Of a DNA stretch of 39,199 nucleotides, positions 8,063 to 16,096 are shown piece after piece. Within the stretch, counting starts at the first letter, position 1. Each line of letters opens with the position of its first letter. Source of the stretch: Paenibacillus terrae (lineage in GTDB: Bacteria; Bacillota; Bacilli; Paenibacillales; Paenibacillaceae); NCBI RefSeq assembly GCF_005217525.1, contig NZ_PNXQ01000002.1:46822-86020 (forward strand). Direction: 5' to 3'. The position numbers and the translations under genes were made by a program. Below the pieces are notes generated by a model that was not told where the DNA came from, searched no databases, and worked only from the letters and a program-made list of their open reading frames with translations.

Positions 8063-9405
8063 TTCCCTTCAGCCCCTTCCAGACCCAGCTGCTTTAGTTC
8101 TTCCACTGCATCTTTATTTCGGAACAGCTTGCTGAGAACCTTAATGGCTGAGAAGCACAACACGAGATACAAAATGATAAACATCACGAGCATCCATCCC
8201 ACACTGGTGGAGGTGGTCGCTGCTTCGGACACCTTCATATAGCCGCGCAAAATCCACGGCTGCCTGCCAACCTCCGCGAACATCCAGCCCAGCTCAATGG
8301 CTACCATAGCCATCGGCCCCACCAGAATGAGCGCCAGCAGCAGCCATTTGGGGTATGGTTTACGACCTGGCAGACGCTTGCGAATCAGATACAACAGCGG
8401 AATGACGAGAATCAGCACCCCGGTGGTGATTTTGAGATCGAACATATAGTGGATAGACAACGGTGGTCGCTGATCCACAGGATAATCATTCAAACCCTTA
8501 ACTTCTGTACTGGGCAGATTCCCGGCCAAAACACTAAGCGCATAAGGCACTTTCAAGGCGTACTTGATGTCTCCGTTCTTGTCCATATAACCGCCATATA
8601 CGAAAGGAGCGTGCGTCATTGTATCAAAATGCCATTCGGCAGCAGCCAGCTTTTCCGGCTGATATTTGGCCAGAAATTTACCAGAAGCGTCTCCGATCAT
8701 CACGGTACTGATGGCAAATACAATGGTACAGGTGGCGGTCAGCTTCAGCGCTTTTTTGAAATACGGGTGGTTACGCCCCCGCAGCATACTGTAAGCAGCC
8801 AGTCCCATCAGCACCCCAGCGCTCAATGTATACGAGGAAGCCAGCACATGAGAAACTTTGGTCGGCGTGGCCGGATTCAGCATGGCCTGGATGGGATGAA
8901 TATCTGTCATGACTCCATTTTTAAGTGTAAAGCCTTGAGGCTGGTTCATGAACGAGTTCACAGTTGTAATAAAAACCGCTGATGCAGATGAGGCAATCGC
9001 TACCGGAATAAGCAGCATCAGGTGAAAATATTTGCTTTTAAACCGATCCCAGGTGTACAAGTAGATACCCAAAAAAATGGCTTCAATGAAAAAAGCAAAC
9101 GTCTCCAAAAACAGAGGCAGCGCAATCGCTTGTCCAGCCACCCGCATAAAGGTAGGCCAAAGCAAGCTGAGTTGCAGTCCAATGGAAGTACCCGTGACGA
9201 CACCTACGGCAACGGTGATGACAAACCCCCGCGCCCAACGTCGGGCCAGCAGCGTATAGTGCGGATCACCGGTTCGCAGCCCGCGCCATTCCGCGAGTGC
9301 AATCATCAAAGGTACGCCAACGCCAATGGATGCAAATACAATATGAACAAACAGGGTAATTCCGGTCAACATCCGGCTTAGCAACACGGGGTCCAGTGAA
9401 GACAA
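8059..9405 (-). CDS. cydA: Cytochrome bd quinol oxidase subunit I (short Q-loop)
   Basis: A 448-residue protein of the Geobacillus/YthA type with a short Q-loop. Numbered from the TTG start (AAGGAG ten bases upstream), His21, Glu101, Glu108 and His186 fall exactly where the Geobacillus oxidase has its heme ligands, and GWMFAEVGRQPWILRGYMK is the conserved GRQPW segment. The expected Met ligand of heme b558 (Met325 in Geobacillus, Met393 in E. coli) is replaced by Lys325 in MFDLKITTG; Met321 lies four residues earlier. It catalyses quinol oxidation coupled to O2 reduction with high oxygen affinity. It is followed by cydB (overlapping) and the CydS-like gene; no cydCD is seen in the window. Confidence 0.92.
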   Translation of the reverse strand: MSSLDPVLLSRMLTGITLFVHIVFASIGVGVPLMIALAEWRGLRTGDPHYTLLARRWARGFVITVAVGVVTGTSIGLQLSLLWPTFMRVAGQAIALPLFLETFAFFIEAIFLGIYLYTWDRFKSKYFHLMLLIPVAIASSASAVFITTVNSFMNQPQGFTLKNGVMTDIHPIQAMLNPATPTKVSHVLASSYTLSAGVLMGLAAYSMLRGRNHPYFKKALKLTATCTIVFAISTVMIGDASGKFLAKYQPEKLAAAEWHFDTMTHAPFVYGGYMDKNGDIKYALKVPYALSVLAGNLPSTEVKGLNDYPVDQRPPLSIHYMFDLKITTGVLILVIPLLYLIRKRLPGRKPYPKWLLLALILVGPMAMVAIELGWMFAEVGRQPWILRGYMKVSEAATTSTSVGWMLVMFIILYLVLCFSAIKVLSKLFRNKDAVEELKQLGLEGAEGK

Positions 9406-9473
9406 ATGGTACTCACTCCTTCATTTCACATTTTAAATAGAAAGCACCTGCATACATTTCTTCGGATTACGAT

Positions 9474-9575
9474 CTAGGGAGTCAGGCGGGCTATGCTTTT
9501 AATGACTGCGTACAGCATAATAACCGCTATCACAATACACACAATAATGAGCGTCCTTTCCTGCTTGCGGAACAT
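9474..9575 (-). CDS. Small membrane peptide upstream of cydA (33 aa)
   Basis: A 33-residue open frame, MFRKQERTLIIV then VIAVIMLYAVIKSIARLTP, with an excellent AAAGGAGG site seven bases before the ATG. It has a basic N terminus and one transmembrane helix, so it should sit in the membrane with the N terminus inside. It ends 68 bases before the cydA start on the same strand with no terminator between, so it is probably the first gene of the cyd operon. I do not recognise a family. It could be an assembly factor, an extra oxidase subunit, or a leader peptide. Confidence 0.6.
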   Translation of the reverse strand: MFRKQERTLIIVCIVIAVIMLYAVIKSIARLTP

Positions 9576-9790
9576 GGGAACGCCTCCTTTACTCGTCGTT
9601 TGGAGCATGGGGAGAACATATCTTAGTCTAGCTAAATTTTGTTATTTTTAACCATTATGCCGCTATAAATTTAGCAGGATTCCATTTTGGATATTGCCAT
9701 GTGCAGTCGAATCGTTCTGGGCAGCTACTTTTTAGCTTCATTAGTGTGAGATTTATCATTGTATTTTCATCAAAATGACGAACTCCCTCT

Positions 9791-9819
9791 TTGGAGACAT
9801 TCGTGGAATGAGGTACAAT
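9791..9819 (+). promoter_or_regulatory. Probable sigma-A promoter of the CvfC-like gene
   Basis: TTGGAG (9791-9796) and TACAAT (9814-9819) are separated by exactly 17 bases, about 50 bases before the start codon. The rest of the 293-base gap between the small membrane peptide and this gene shows nothing else I can name. Confidence 0.55.
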
Positions 9820-9869
9820 ACAGATAAGCTATATATGGAGAACTTTTGAATAGGAGGCTGTACCGCGCT

Positions 9870-11003
9870 ATGAAAATAACATCTATCGAGCCAACTCCCA
9901 GTCCGAACACCATGATGCTGCATCTGGATGAACGCCTGGAAGCGGGCATTCGCAGAACATATACACGGGATAATGAACGCTCCGCTCCCCCCTTTATCCG
10001 GCGTATGCTGGGCATTGAAGGAGTCAAAAGCGTGTTTCATACGACGGATTTTGTAGCCCTTGATCGCAAAGGGAACGCAGATTGGTCCACCATTCTGGGT
10101 CAGGTTCGCGACCAGCTAGGAGAGGAAGGCGCAGACGCCAATTGGGACTTGCCAGAGGAAACCTCCGGGGAAGCGTTTGGTGAGGCACAGGTATTTGTGC
10201 AATTTTTCCGGGGCATTCCGATGCAAATCCGGGTCAAGGCGGGCCAGCAGGAGGAACGGATTTCCTTGTCCGACCGTTTCGTGCAGGCCGTAACCCGGGT
10301 AGCCAGTGCCACGCTGATCAAGGAGCGCAAGCTGAGCGATTACGGCGTCCGCTATGGAGAGCTACCGGATATCGCGCGCGAGGTGGAGCAGGAGCTGGAG
10401 GCAGCCTTTCCGCAGGAGCGGCTGGAGCAGATTATCCAGCAGGCGATTGCCCACGGCGCGGACAACAGCGAATTCGTGGAGGAACGCCGCGAATGGAGTG
10501 ATGCCGAGCTGGAGCAGGCCCTACAGCACGAGGATTGGCGTACCCGCTACGCCGCGCTGGATCGGCTGGAGCCGACGCCCGAGCATTTGCCACTCATCCG
10601 CCAAGCGCTGCATGACGACAAAATGCAGCTACGGCGGCTGGGGGTCGTCTATTTGGGCGATCTGCGCACACCGGAGGCGATGGAGCTGCTGTTCGAGGCG
10701 CTGCGTGATCCTTCAGCGGCCGTACGCCGTACGGCGGGCGATACGCTGTCGGATATCGGCGACCCGGCGGCTACCGGAGCTATGATCGGAGCCTTGTCGG
10801 ATAGCAGCAAGCTGGTTCGCTGGCGGGCTGCCCGCTTTTTGTACGAGGTCGGCACCGAGGACGCGCGCGAGGTACTGGAGAAGGCCGTTGATGACCCCGA
10901 ATTCGAGGTCAGTCTACAGGCCAAAATGGCGCTGGAGCGCATTGAGTCAGGCGAGCAAGCCGCAGGTACGGTTTGGCAGCAGATGGCCAAGCGCAACTCT
11001 TGA
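9870..11003 (+). CDS. CvfC-like protein: Nfu N-terminal domain plus HEAT repeats
   Basis: A 377-residue cytoplasmic protein. Residues about 1-85 (PTPSPNTMMLHL, then GVKSVFHTTDFVALDRKG) form an Nfu/NifU N-terminal scaffold domain. The middle contains FVQFFRGIPMQIRVK and a charged helical segment. The C-terminal third (from about residue 220) is a row of HEAT/PBS-lyase-type repeats: DWRTRYAALDRL, DDKMQLRRLGVVYLGD, DPSAAVRRTAGDTLSDIGDP, SSKLVRWRAARFLYEVG, DPEFEVSLQAKMALERI. This architecture is that of the 'conserved virulence factor C' family of Firmicutes, whose biochemical role is unknown; an iron-sulfur or protein-scaffolding role is a guess. The ATG at 9870 follows AGGAGG at 12 bases; an upstream TTG would start before that site and is rejected. 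It stands alone as a single gene. Confidence 0.85.
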   Translation: MKITSIEPTPSPNTMMLHLDERLEAGIRRTYTRDNERSAPPFIRRMLGIEGVKSVFHTTDFVALDRKGNADWSTILGQVRDQLGEEGADANWDLPEETSGEAFGEAQVFVQFFRGIPMQIRVKAGQQEERISLSDRFVQAVTRVASATLIKERKLSDYGVRYGELPDIAREVEQELEAAFPQERLEQIIQQAIAHGADNSEFVEERREWSDAELEQALQHEDWRTRYAALDRLEPTPEHLPLIRQALHDDKMQLRRLGVVYLGDLRTPEAMELLFEALRDPSAAVRRTAGDTLSDIGDPAATGAMIGALSDSSKLVRWRAARFLYEVGTEDAREVLEKAVDDPEFEVSLQAKMALERIESGEQAAGTVWQQMAKRNS

Positions 11004-11041
11004 TTTATGATTTTAGGACTGGACCTTCAAAAAATTGTCGA

Positions 11042-11071
11042 TTGTCAGAAGATGTACAGGTACGCTATACT
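11042..11071 (+). promoter_or_regulatory. Promoter of the lysine riboswitch-lysP transcript
   Basis: TTGTCA (11042-11047) and TATACT (11066-11071) at 18 bases, placing transcription start near 11078, about 50 bases before the riboswitch core. Confidence 0.6.
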
Positions 11072-11125
11072 TTAGTTTGCTATACAATAACATATCATGT
11101 CATACACCTCATCAACCCTGTTTTA

Positions 11126-11327
11126 TGATGAGGTAGAGGTCGCGGATGTAATCAGTACACCGGAGGAGACGCCAAGAGCCGTCTGTGATTCCTGTGGAAA
11201 GGTACACCCGCCGAAGTATGCGGAGCCGACTCTTTGTAAACCTCCGAATGCTGGGGCTGCTGACCGAAAGGAGCAGAACTGTCACGCGATGTCCTAACAC
11301 AGACACGTGTGTTGAGCTATCTTGTTA
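11126..11327 (+). promoter_or_regulatory. Lysine riboswitch (L box)
   Basis: The leader carries the conserved L-box segments in order: TAGAGGTCGCGG, AATCAGTA, CGGAGGAGA, CCGCCGAAG, GCTGGGG and CTGTCA. The closing stem P1 pairs 11126-11136 with 11317-11327 over 11 pairs including G-U pairs, and the 3' strand GAGCTATCTTGTTA is the usual end. A terminator follows 31 bases later. Binding of lysine should favour termination and so lower expression of the permease when lysine is plentiful. The 66-codon open frame inside this stretch is a by-product. Confidence 0.93.
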
Positions 11328-11358
11328 TAGAAGAAGGTATGGTGCGGAATGCATAGAC

Positions 11359-11390
11359 AAGACCGCAGGCGTATTCCCTGCGGTCTTTTG
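11359..11390 (+). terminator. Riboswitch-controlled terminator
   Basis: AAGACCGCAGG, a seven-base loop, then CCTGCGGTCTTTTG: an 11-bp perfect stem with a U run. It lies between the aptamer and the permease start and is the expression platform of the riboswitch. Confidence 0.9.
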
Positions 11391-11461
11391 ACGTTTGTAA
11401 TCCCCCTCCTTCAGGCTCTTGCCCTGACATGAAATACCATTTCATGAAGGAGTGTTTGAAC

Positions 11462-12928
11462 GTGCAACACAAAGCGACACCTGCCGCAACCTTGCGGAAA
11501 AGTCTCAAAGCCCGACATATGACGATGATCGCCCTCGGGGGCTCCATCGGAACAGGCCTGTTCCTCGCCAGTGGAGGCGCGGTTGCAGAAGCCGGACCCG
11601 GAGGGGCCTTGCTGGCTTATGCAGCGGTCGGCCTCATGGTTTATTTCCTGATGACCAGCCTCGGTGAGCTGGCTACGTTTATGCCTGAATCCGGCTCTTT
11701 TAATACCTATGCTGGCCGCTTCGTCGATCCGGCTTTTGGTTTCGCCATGGGCTGGAACTTCTGGTACAACTGGGCCGTGACGATTGCCGCCGAATTGGCA
11801 GCAGCGACCGTGCTGATCAAATACTGGTTTCCCGAAAGTCACTCCGCCTGGTGGAGTTTGTTATTTCTAGCCGTGATCTTCGCGCTGAACGCGCTGACGG
11901 TCAAAGGCTACGGTGAATCCGAATACTGGTTCGCCATGATTAAAATTGTGACCGTGGTTATCTTTCTGACCGTGGGTGTGCTGATGATCTTCGGCATTAT
12001 GGGAGGTCCAGCGATTGGCTTCGCTAACTTTACTGTGGGCGATGCCCCGTTCCACGGCGGATTTTTCGCTGTATTGGGTGTGTTCATGGCCGCAGGCTTT
12101 TCCTTTCAGGGAACCGAACTGATCGGGGTAGCCGCCGGAGAGAGTGAAAATCCGCGTGAAAATGTGCCGCGCGCCATCCGTCAAATCTTTTGGCGTATCC
12201 TGTTCTTTTATATTCTGGCGATTCTCGTCATTGGCTTGATTATTCCGTACACCAATCCGAATTTGCTGCGGGGAGATATCAGTGACATCGGGGTCAGCCC
12301 GTTCACACTGGTATTTGAAAAAGCGGGGCTTGCCATTGCCGCCTCCGTTATGAACGCCGTTATTTTAACTTCCGTATTGTCGGCAGGTAATTCCGGAATG
12401 TACGCGGCAACACGTGTACTGTACGCTTTGGCACGGGAAGGCAAAGCCCCCCGTTTCCTCGGACATATCAATCGGCGCGGCATTCCCATGAATGCACTGC
12501 TGATCACGACCGCTGTCGGTATGCTGGCCTTCCTCGCCTCCCTGTATGGGGACGGTGTGGTCTACAACTGGCTGCTAAACGCTTCCGGGATGTGCGGATT
12601 TATTACATGGGTCGGTATTGCGGTCAGCCATTATCGCTTCCGCCGTGCTTTTACAGCACAGGGTCGCAGTCTGAGTGAGCTTCCGTACAAAGCCCGCTGG
12701 TTCCCGTTTGGTCCCTTGTTTGCCTTCGCTCTGTGTATTATTGTGATTATCGGGCAAGGTGCCGATGCCTTTACCGGGCAAGCCATTGACTGGAAAACGA
12801 TGATCGCTACGTATATGAGTGTGCCGCTGTTCCTTCTTCTGTGGCTCGGCTACAAATGGATCAAGCGTACCAAAATCGTTCCACTCAACGAGTGTGATTT
12901 GGACCCGGATGCGTCTTCCGGTAAATAA
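11462..12928 (+). CDS. lysP: Lysine permease (APC family), riboswitch-controlled
   Basis: A 488-residue amino-acid permease with 12 predicted transmembrane helices. The N terminus (ARHMTMIALGGSIGTGLFLASG) and GPGGALLAYAAVGLMVYFLM are APC-family hallmarks close to the LysP/AAP branch; FSFQGTELIGVAAGESENP corresponds to the conserved segment of TM6. It imports lysine with protons. The lysine riboswitch directly upstream makes lysine the likely substrate, in agreement with the branch. I chose GTG at 11462 with AAGGAG nine bases upstream; upstream in-frame ATGs at 11429 and 11444 lack ribosome sites or overlap this one. It ends in a large convergent terminator. Confidence 0.9.
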   Translation: MQHKATPAATLRKSLKARHMTMIALGGSIGTGLFLASGGAVAEAGPGGALLAYAAVGLMVYFLMTSLGELATFMPESGSFNTYAGRFVDPAFGFAMGWNFWYNWAVTIAAELAAATVLIKYWFPESHSAWWSLLFLAVIFALNALTVKGYGESEYWFAMIKIVTVVIFLTVGVLMIFGIMGGPAIGFANFTVGDAPFHGGFFAVLGVFMAAGFSFQGTELIGVAAGESENPRENVPRAIRQIFWRILFFYILAILVIGLIIPYTNPNLLRGDISDIGVSPFTLVFEKAGLAIAASVMNAVILTSVLSAGNSGMYAATRVLYALAREGKAPRFLGHINRRGIPMNALLITTAVGMLAFLASLYGDGVVYNWLLNASGMCGFITWVGIAVSHYRFRRAFTAQGRSLSELPYKARWFPFGPLFAFALCIIVIIGQGADAFTGQAIDWKTMIATYMSVPLFLLLWLGYKWIKRTKIVPLNECDLDPDASSGK

Positions 12929-12939
12929 ACAATAGTAAA

Positions 12940-13044
12940 AAGCCCGTCTCCGGGCATATACAGGTGGAAATTCGGATGAACGGTCCTATGGATCGGATCA
13001 GGTTCATCAGCATCTTCTCCCTGATATGTGGAGACGGGCTTTTT
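12940..13044. terminator. Large branched bidirectional terminator between lysP and MFS gene
   Basis: The outer stem pairs AGCCCGTCTCC (12941-12951) with 13030-13040, flanked by A and T runs on both sides. It continues with CATAT/ATATG and CAGG/CCTG, and the large interior holds a further hairpin GATGAAC (12975-12981)/GTTCATC (13002-13008) capped by GGTCC-TAT-GGATC. It separates two convergent genes and should stop both transcripts. Confidence 0.8.
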
Positions 13045-13048
13045 TCTG

Positions 13049-14389
13049 TTATTCGGAAGAAGAAGCTACCGGAGCTGTCAAAGACATAGACAAGGCACGG
13101 CGGCTTAAAATGCCATAAATCACAGCAATCAACGTCAGCAGTGCAGAAAACAAATACAAATTAACGATGCCCAGATGATCTGCAATCCAGCCCATCAGCA
13201 ATAGCGAGATGCAAAACGTCATGCTCGTTAGTGTAGCCTGTGCGGACAGCACCTTGGGTAAATCGTGTACAGATACACTCATTTGCATCATCGTGCGGCG
13301 GGATACGACGGACATTTCCGCAGGCAATCCCATCAACAGTACGATCAGCAGCGTCAGCGGCGGTAATGTGTTAAGCGCATACCAAGCCGTTAACAGTCCA
13401 TAGCAAGCCATCCCTGCCAGCATCGCGGGCAGCAGTCTGCGCTGCAAATACTTGACACTAGCGAGAACAATGATCCCGCCGCCAATCGCGCCTGCAAAAT
13501 ACGCCGCATTAATGTATCCCCACCATGCCTCGCTTTTGTGCAACACCTGCTGAGCGAAGGCAAGCGTGAATGCTCCTACCCAAACCGAACCACCCAGCAG
13601 GTCGATCATATCCATAAAAATAAGAGCCTTGAGCCTTCGGCTGGCTCCGATGAGGCTCCAGCCTTCACGCAATATTTCCTTTTTGCGCTTGGGAGGTAAC
13701 ACCGGACTCTCCGACTCCGGGCCATACAGTGTATCTTCCAACTGTGCGGGGGAAGTTGAAGCCAGTACGTCTCCGCTTTGCACCCGAGTTCCGGGTTGCA
13801 GTAAATAATGGGCTTTACCCTCTAGCGGATCACGGATCAAGCTGGTAAAGATCAGGGCCACCAAATATAGCCCACAAGCCACCAGCAGTGTTTTTTCCGA
13901 GCCTAACATGGCTACCAGTACACCGCTAAGCCCCCATCCAGCCAATTGCACGGTCTGATCGCTGACCGATACGAGACTGTTTGCCCGCATCAGCCCTTCC
14001 CCGGACGCAAGGCGCGGAATCAGCGCATTACGTGCAGGTGTGGTCCAACCGTCCAGAAAGGACATCGCTGCTACCAGTGTAAACACAAGCACCCATACCG
14101 GGTTTGTGCCCGCTGACCACAAATGCCCCAACAGGAGAGCGAAGAAAGCCAGTTGGCCAAATTGGGAAACGAACAGAATAAATGGAAGCTGGAACCGGGC
14201 CAATATCAGCGGTGCTAAAAAGCCGCTAATCATCTGTGCGGCCATTCGCAACAACGGAACGAGAACAGAGGAAAAAATCGAATCCGTTTCATGAAACACC
14301 AGAGAAACCAGTGCCATGATATAAAGAATATCTGCCGCATTCGACATCGTCTGCGTGCCGAGCAGATAAGTAAAAGAACGCTTATGCAT
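13049..14389 (-). CDS. MFS transporter (macrolide-efflux/MFS_3-like)
   Basis: A 446-residue protein with about 12 hydrophobic helices and a long hydrophilic central loop (about residues 195-245) rich in Ser, Pro and Glu. Segments such as DGWTTPARNALIPRL and ANSLVSVSDQTVQLAGWGLSG match the MFS_3 group (YfiS/macrolide-efflux-like), where SxxxPARxAxxPxL and AN(S/A)L motifs recur. These proteins export small hydrophobic compounds or siderophores; the substrate cannot be told here. The start at 14389 has AAGGGAG 12 bases upstream. It is convergent with lysP and lies 52 bases from the secreted transglutaminase-like gene behind it on the same strand. Confidence 0.8.
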   Translation of the reverse strand: MHKRSFTYLLGTQTMSNAADILYIMALVSLVFHETDSIFSSVLVPLLRMAAQMISGFLAPLILARFQLPFILFVSQFGQLAFFALLLGHLWSAGTNPVWVLVFTLVAAMSFLDGWTTPARNALIPRLASGEGLMRANSLVSVSDQTVQLAGWGLSGVLVAMLGSEKTLLVACGLYLVALIFTSLIRDPLEGKAHYLLQPGTRVQSGDVLASTSPAQLEDTLYGPESESPVLPPKRKKEILREGWSLIGASRRLKALIFMDMIDLLGGSVWVGAFTLAFAQQVLHKSEAWWGYINAAYFAGAIGGGIIVLASVKYLQRRLLPAMLAGMACYGLLTAWYALNTLPPLTLLIVLLMGLPAEMSVVSRRTMMQMSVSVHDLPKVLSAQATLTSMTFCISLLLMGWIADHLGIVNLYLFSALLTLIAVIYGILSRRALSMSLTAPVASSSE

Positions 14390-14441
14390 ATGAATAAAAT
14401 ACTCCCTTATAAATGTAGCTTTTTATATTGCAGCAAAATGA

Positions 14442-15569
14442 TCAGGTCCATTTCAGAGTTACACGGAGATTTCCGGTGCTGCCTAAATCCGTGATCTGAT
14501 AGGAGATGGTTTTTAACCCGAGCTGATACAACGATTGTAAATCTTCTTTGAGACTTCGCTCTGTCCCTTGATAGCCAAAGGTAAGCGTGGCCCCTCCCTT
14601 ATTGATCTCTTTGCGAACCTGCTCCTTGATTTCGGCGGGTGATTTAACCAGACCCTTGCCATCTTGCAGCATATATTCCAGGTTATTGTACAGCTTTTGG
14701 TACACAGCAGCCTTGGGTCCGCCCGCAGCGACCAATCCCGACAATGTCTGCCGATACGATGTGTTCGCCTGAGGATACTGTTTAACCCAGGAGTGATCCC
14801 GGCGCATTTCGGCATCAGTCAGCAGATAATACGAAGTGCTTACCTCGTTGCCACGATCCGGGGTCGGATCATCCCATGTCGTATCCATGTGGTACCAATG
14901 TCCATCCAGTAAAACAAGATTCCATGCATGCAACTGGCCCCCTGCTCTTCCCTCTACAATCTGGTTGGTAATCCCGGAGCGTTCTAGCATTTTGTAGGCC
15001 AGCAAGGAATAGCCCTGACACACCGTGCTCCCGGTTTTCAGGCCATCGTATGCCGTGTACTTTTGCTGGGTTTCATCATATTTCAAACGAACCACGATCC
15101 AGTCATGAATGGCCTTCACCTTCTCATGATCCGTCATCCCCTTCGTAATGATGTCCCCCAGCACAGCTTTAACCGTGTTATCCACATATGCGGTTTGTTC
15201 CTTCGTCTCCCGGTAACTCAGACGGATCGTAACCTCGGCGGACGTGGTTGTGCCTGTATAGCTGAATGCATAGCTTTTGATCGTATAATTCACATACGGA
15301 TCACTCTCCATCGCCTGTTTGATGGCTGTCTGTAGCTGCTGCTTGAGACCGTTCACCCGCCCTTGATATGTAAAGGTCAGCGTTTCACTCCGCGTAGCCA
15401 TTGCCTGTAAGAGCTTATTCTGAAGCTGCTGTGACGAAACGGATGGAGCCGGCTTGACCGACGCAGCATATACATTGTTCCCCCACTCCACAGCATGTGG
15501 CAGCAACACAGCCAGCACTGCACCTGCCGCCAGGCATTTTATAAGCCTAACCCCGATTTTTCTGTTCAT
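14442..15569 (-). CDS. Secreted transglutaminase-like protein, copy 1
   Basis: A 375-residue exported protein. A signal peptide (MNRKIGVRLIKCL, hydrophobic core, cleavage near YAA, residue 36) is followed by an N-terminal alpha/beta segment (about 50-120), a transglutaminase/protease-like core (about 140-240) and a C-terminal segment (about 315-375) that resembles the N-terminal one. The catalytic triad is present: Cys184 in STVCQGYS, His214 in GQLHAWN and Asp229 in YHMDTTWDD. Bacterial proteins of this type act as surface cysteine hydrolases or crosslinkers, and the substrate is unknown. I place the start at MNRKIG because the paralog at 18426-19550 begins identically; the ATG 27 bases further upstream is possible. 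It diverges from feoA and has a paralog on the other side of the feo operon. Confidence 0.85.
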   Translation of the reverse strand: MNRKIGVRLIKCLAAGAVLAVLLPHAVEWGNNVYAASVKPAPSVSSQQLQNKLLQAMATRSETLTFTYQGRVNGLKQQLQTAIKQAMESDPYVNYTIKSYAFSYTGTTTSAEVTIRLSYRETKEQTAYVDNTVKAVLGDIITKGMTDHEKVKAIHDWIVVRLKYDETQQKYTAYDGLKTGSTVCQGYSLLAYKMLERSGITNQIVEGRAGGQLHAWNLVLLDGHWYHMDTTWDDPTPDRGNEVSTSYYLLTDAEMRRDHSWVKQYPQANTSYRQTLSGLVAAGGPKAAVYQKLYNNLEYMLQDGKGLVKSPAEIKEQVRKEINKGGATLTFGYQGTERSLKEDLQSLYQLGLKTISYQITDLGSTGNLRVTLKWT

Positions 15570-15810
15570 ACAGAGCGTTCCTGCCCTTCTTAGCATAATT
15601 GTAAACAGCTCTATCTTACCATAAAAACAGCTGATCCAAGCGCTCTACTTTTGTCGGTTACAGGCGGGCGAGAATCTGGATAAAGACAGGTTTTGACACG
15701 ACGCTTATCTCCCCGACTGAATAGGCAACAGACAGGCCATACCGTTCACAGAGAATTTTATCACAGCAGCTTGGCATTCCTTATGATATGGTACTGGCAT
15801 CGGAAATCAT

Positions 15811-15825
15811 TGATATTGATTCTCA
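15811..15825 (+). promoter_or_regulatory. Fur box upstream of feoA
   Basis: TGATATTGATTCTCA matches 13 of 15 bases of the Fur consensus and lies 25 bases before the feoA start. A TATATT follows at 15829. It predicts repression of feoAB when iron is sufficient. The -35 element is not clear to me. Confidence 0.7.
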
Positions 15826-15850
15826 TTCTATATTAGAAAGGCTGAGCACC

Positions 15851-16096
15851 ATGCCAGAATGTATCTCGCTCCTTCGTACTCCACCGGGTCAACCCGTGCG
15901 GCTGCAATCCCTTGCCTCTCTTCACCCCTCATTGCGCCGACGCTTAACGGACATGGGGATTGACGAAGGTTCCATTATACGGTTAAAAAAAATCAGTCTG
16001 TTGGGCGGCCCTATTGTCATTGAATGCAACGGTCAACTGGTCGGCCTCCGTCAAAATCAGGTAAAACAACTGGAGGTCGCTCCTTCATGGACATGA
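15851..16096 (+). CDS. feoA: Ferrous iron transport protein A
   Basis: An 81-residue SH3-like FeoA protein. The typical pattern is seen: SLLRTPPGQPVRLQSL, then RRRLTDMGIDEGSIIRLKK and GGPIVIECNGQLVGLRQNQVKQLEV. FeoA binds the cytoplasmic part of FeoB and supports Fe(II) uptake. I start at the ATG at 15851 (AAAGG nine bases upstream) since an earlier in-frame ATG would place the Fur box inside the gene. Its stop overlaps the feoB start by ten bases. Confidence 0.92.
   Translation: MPECISLLRTPPGQPVRLQSLASLHPSLRRRLTDMGIDEGSIIRLKKISLLGGPIVIECNGQLVGLRQNQVKQLEVAPSWT

Noticed and set aside
11097..11297. A 66-codon open frame with two CxxC-like cysteines
   Set aside because: It lies wholly inside the lysine riboswitch; the apparent residues come from conserved RNA segments and no ribosome site precedes it.
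12961..13020. TPP riboswitch suggested by TGAACCTGATCC on the minus strand
   Set aside because: The CTGAGA and ACCC parts are missing and GGGA is on the wrong side; the stretch is better explained as a branched terminator.
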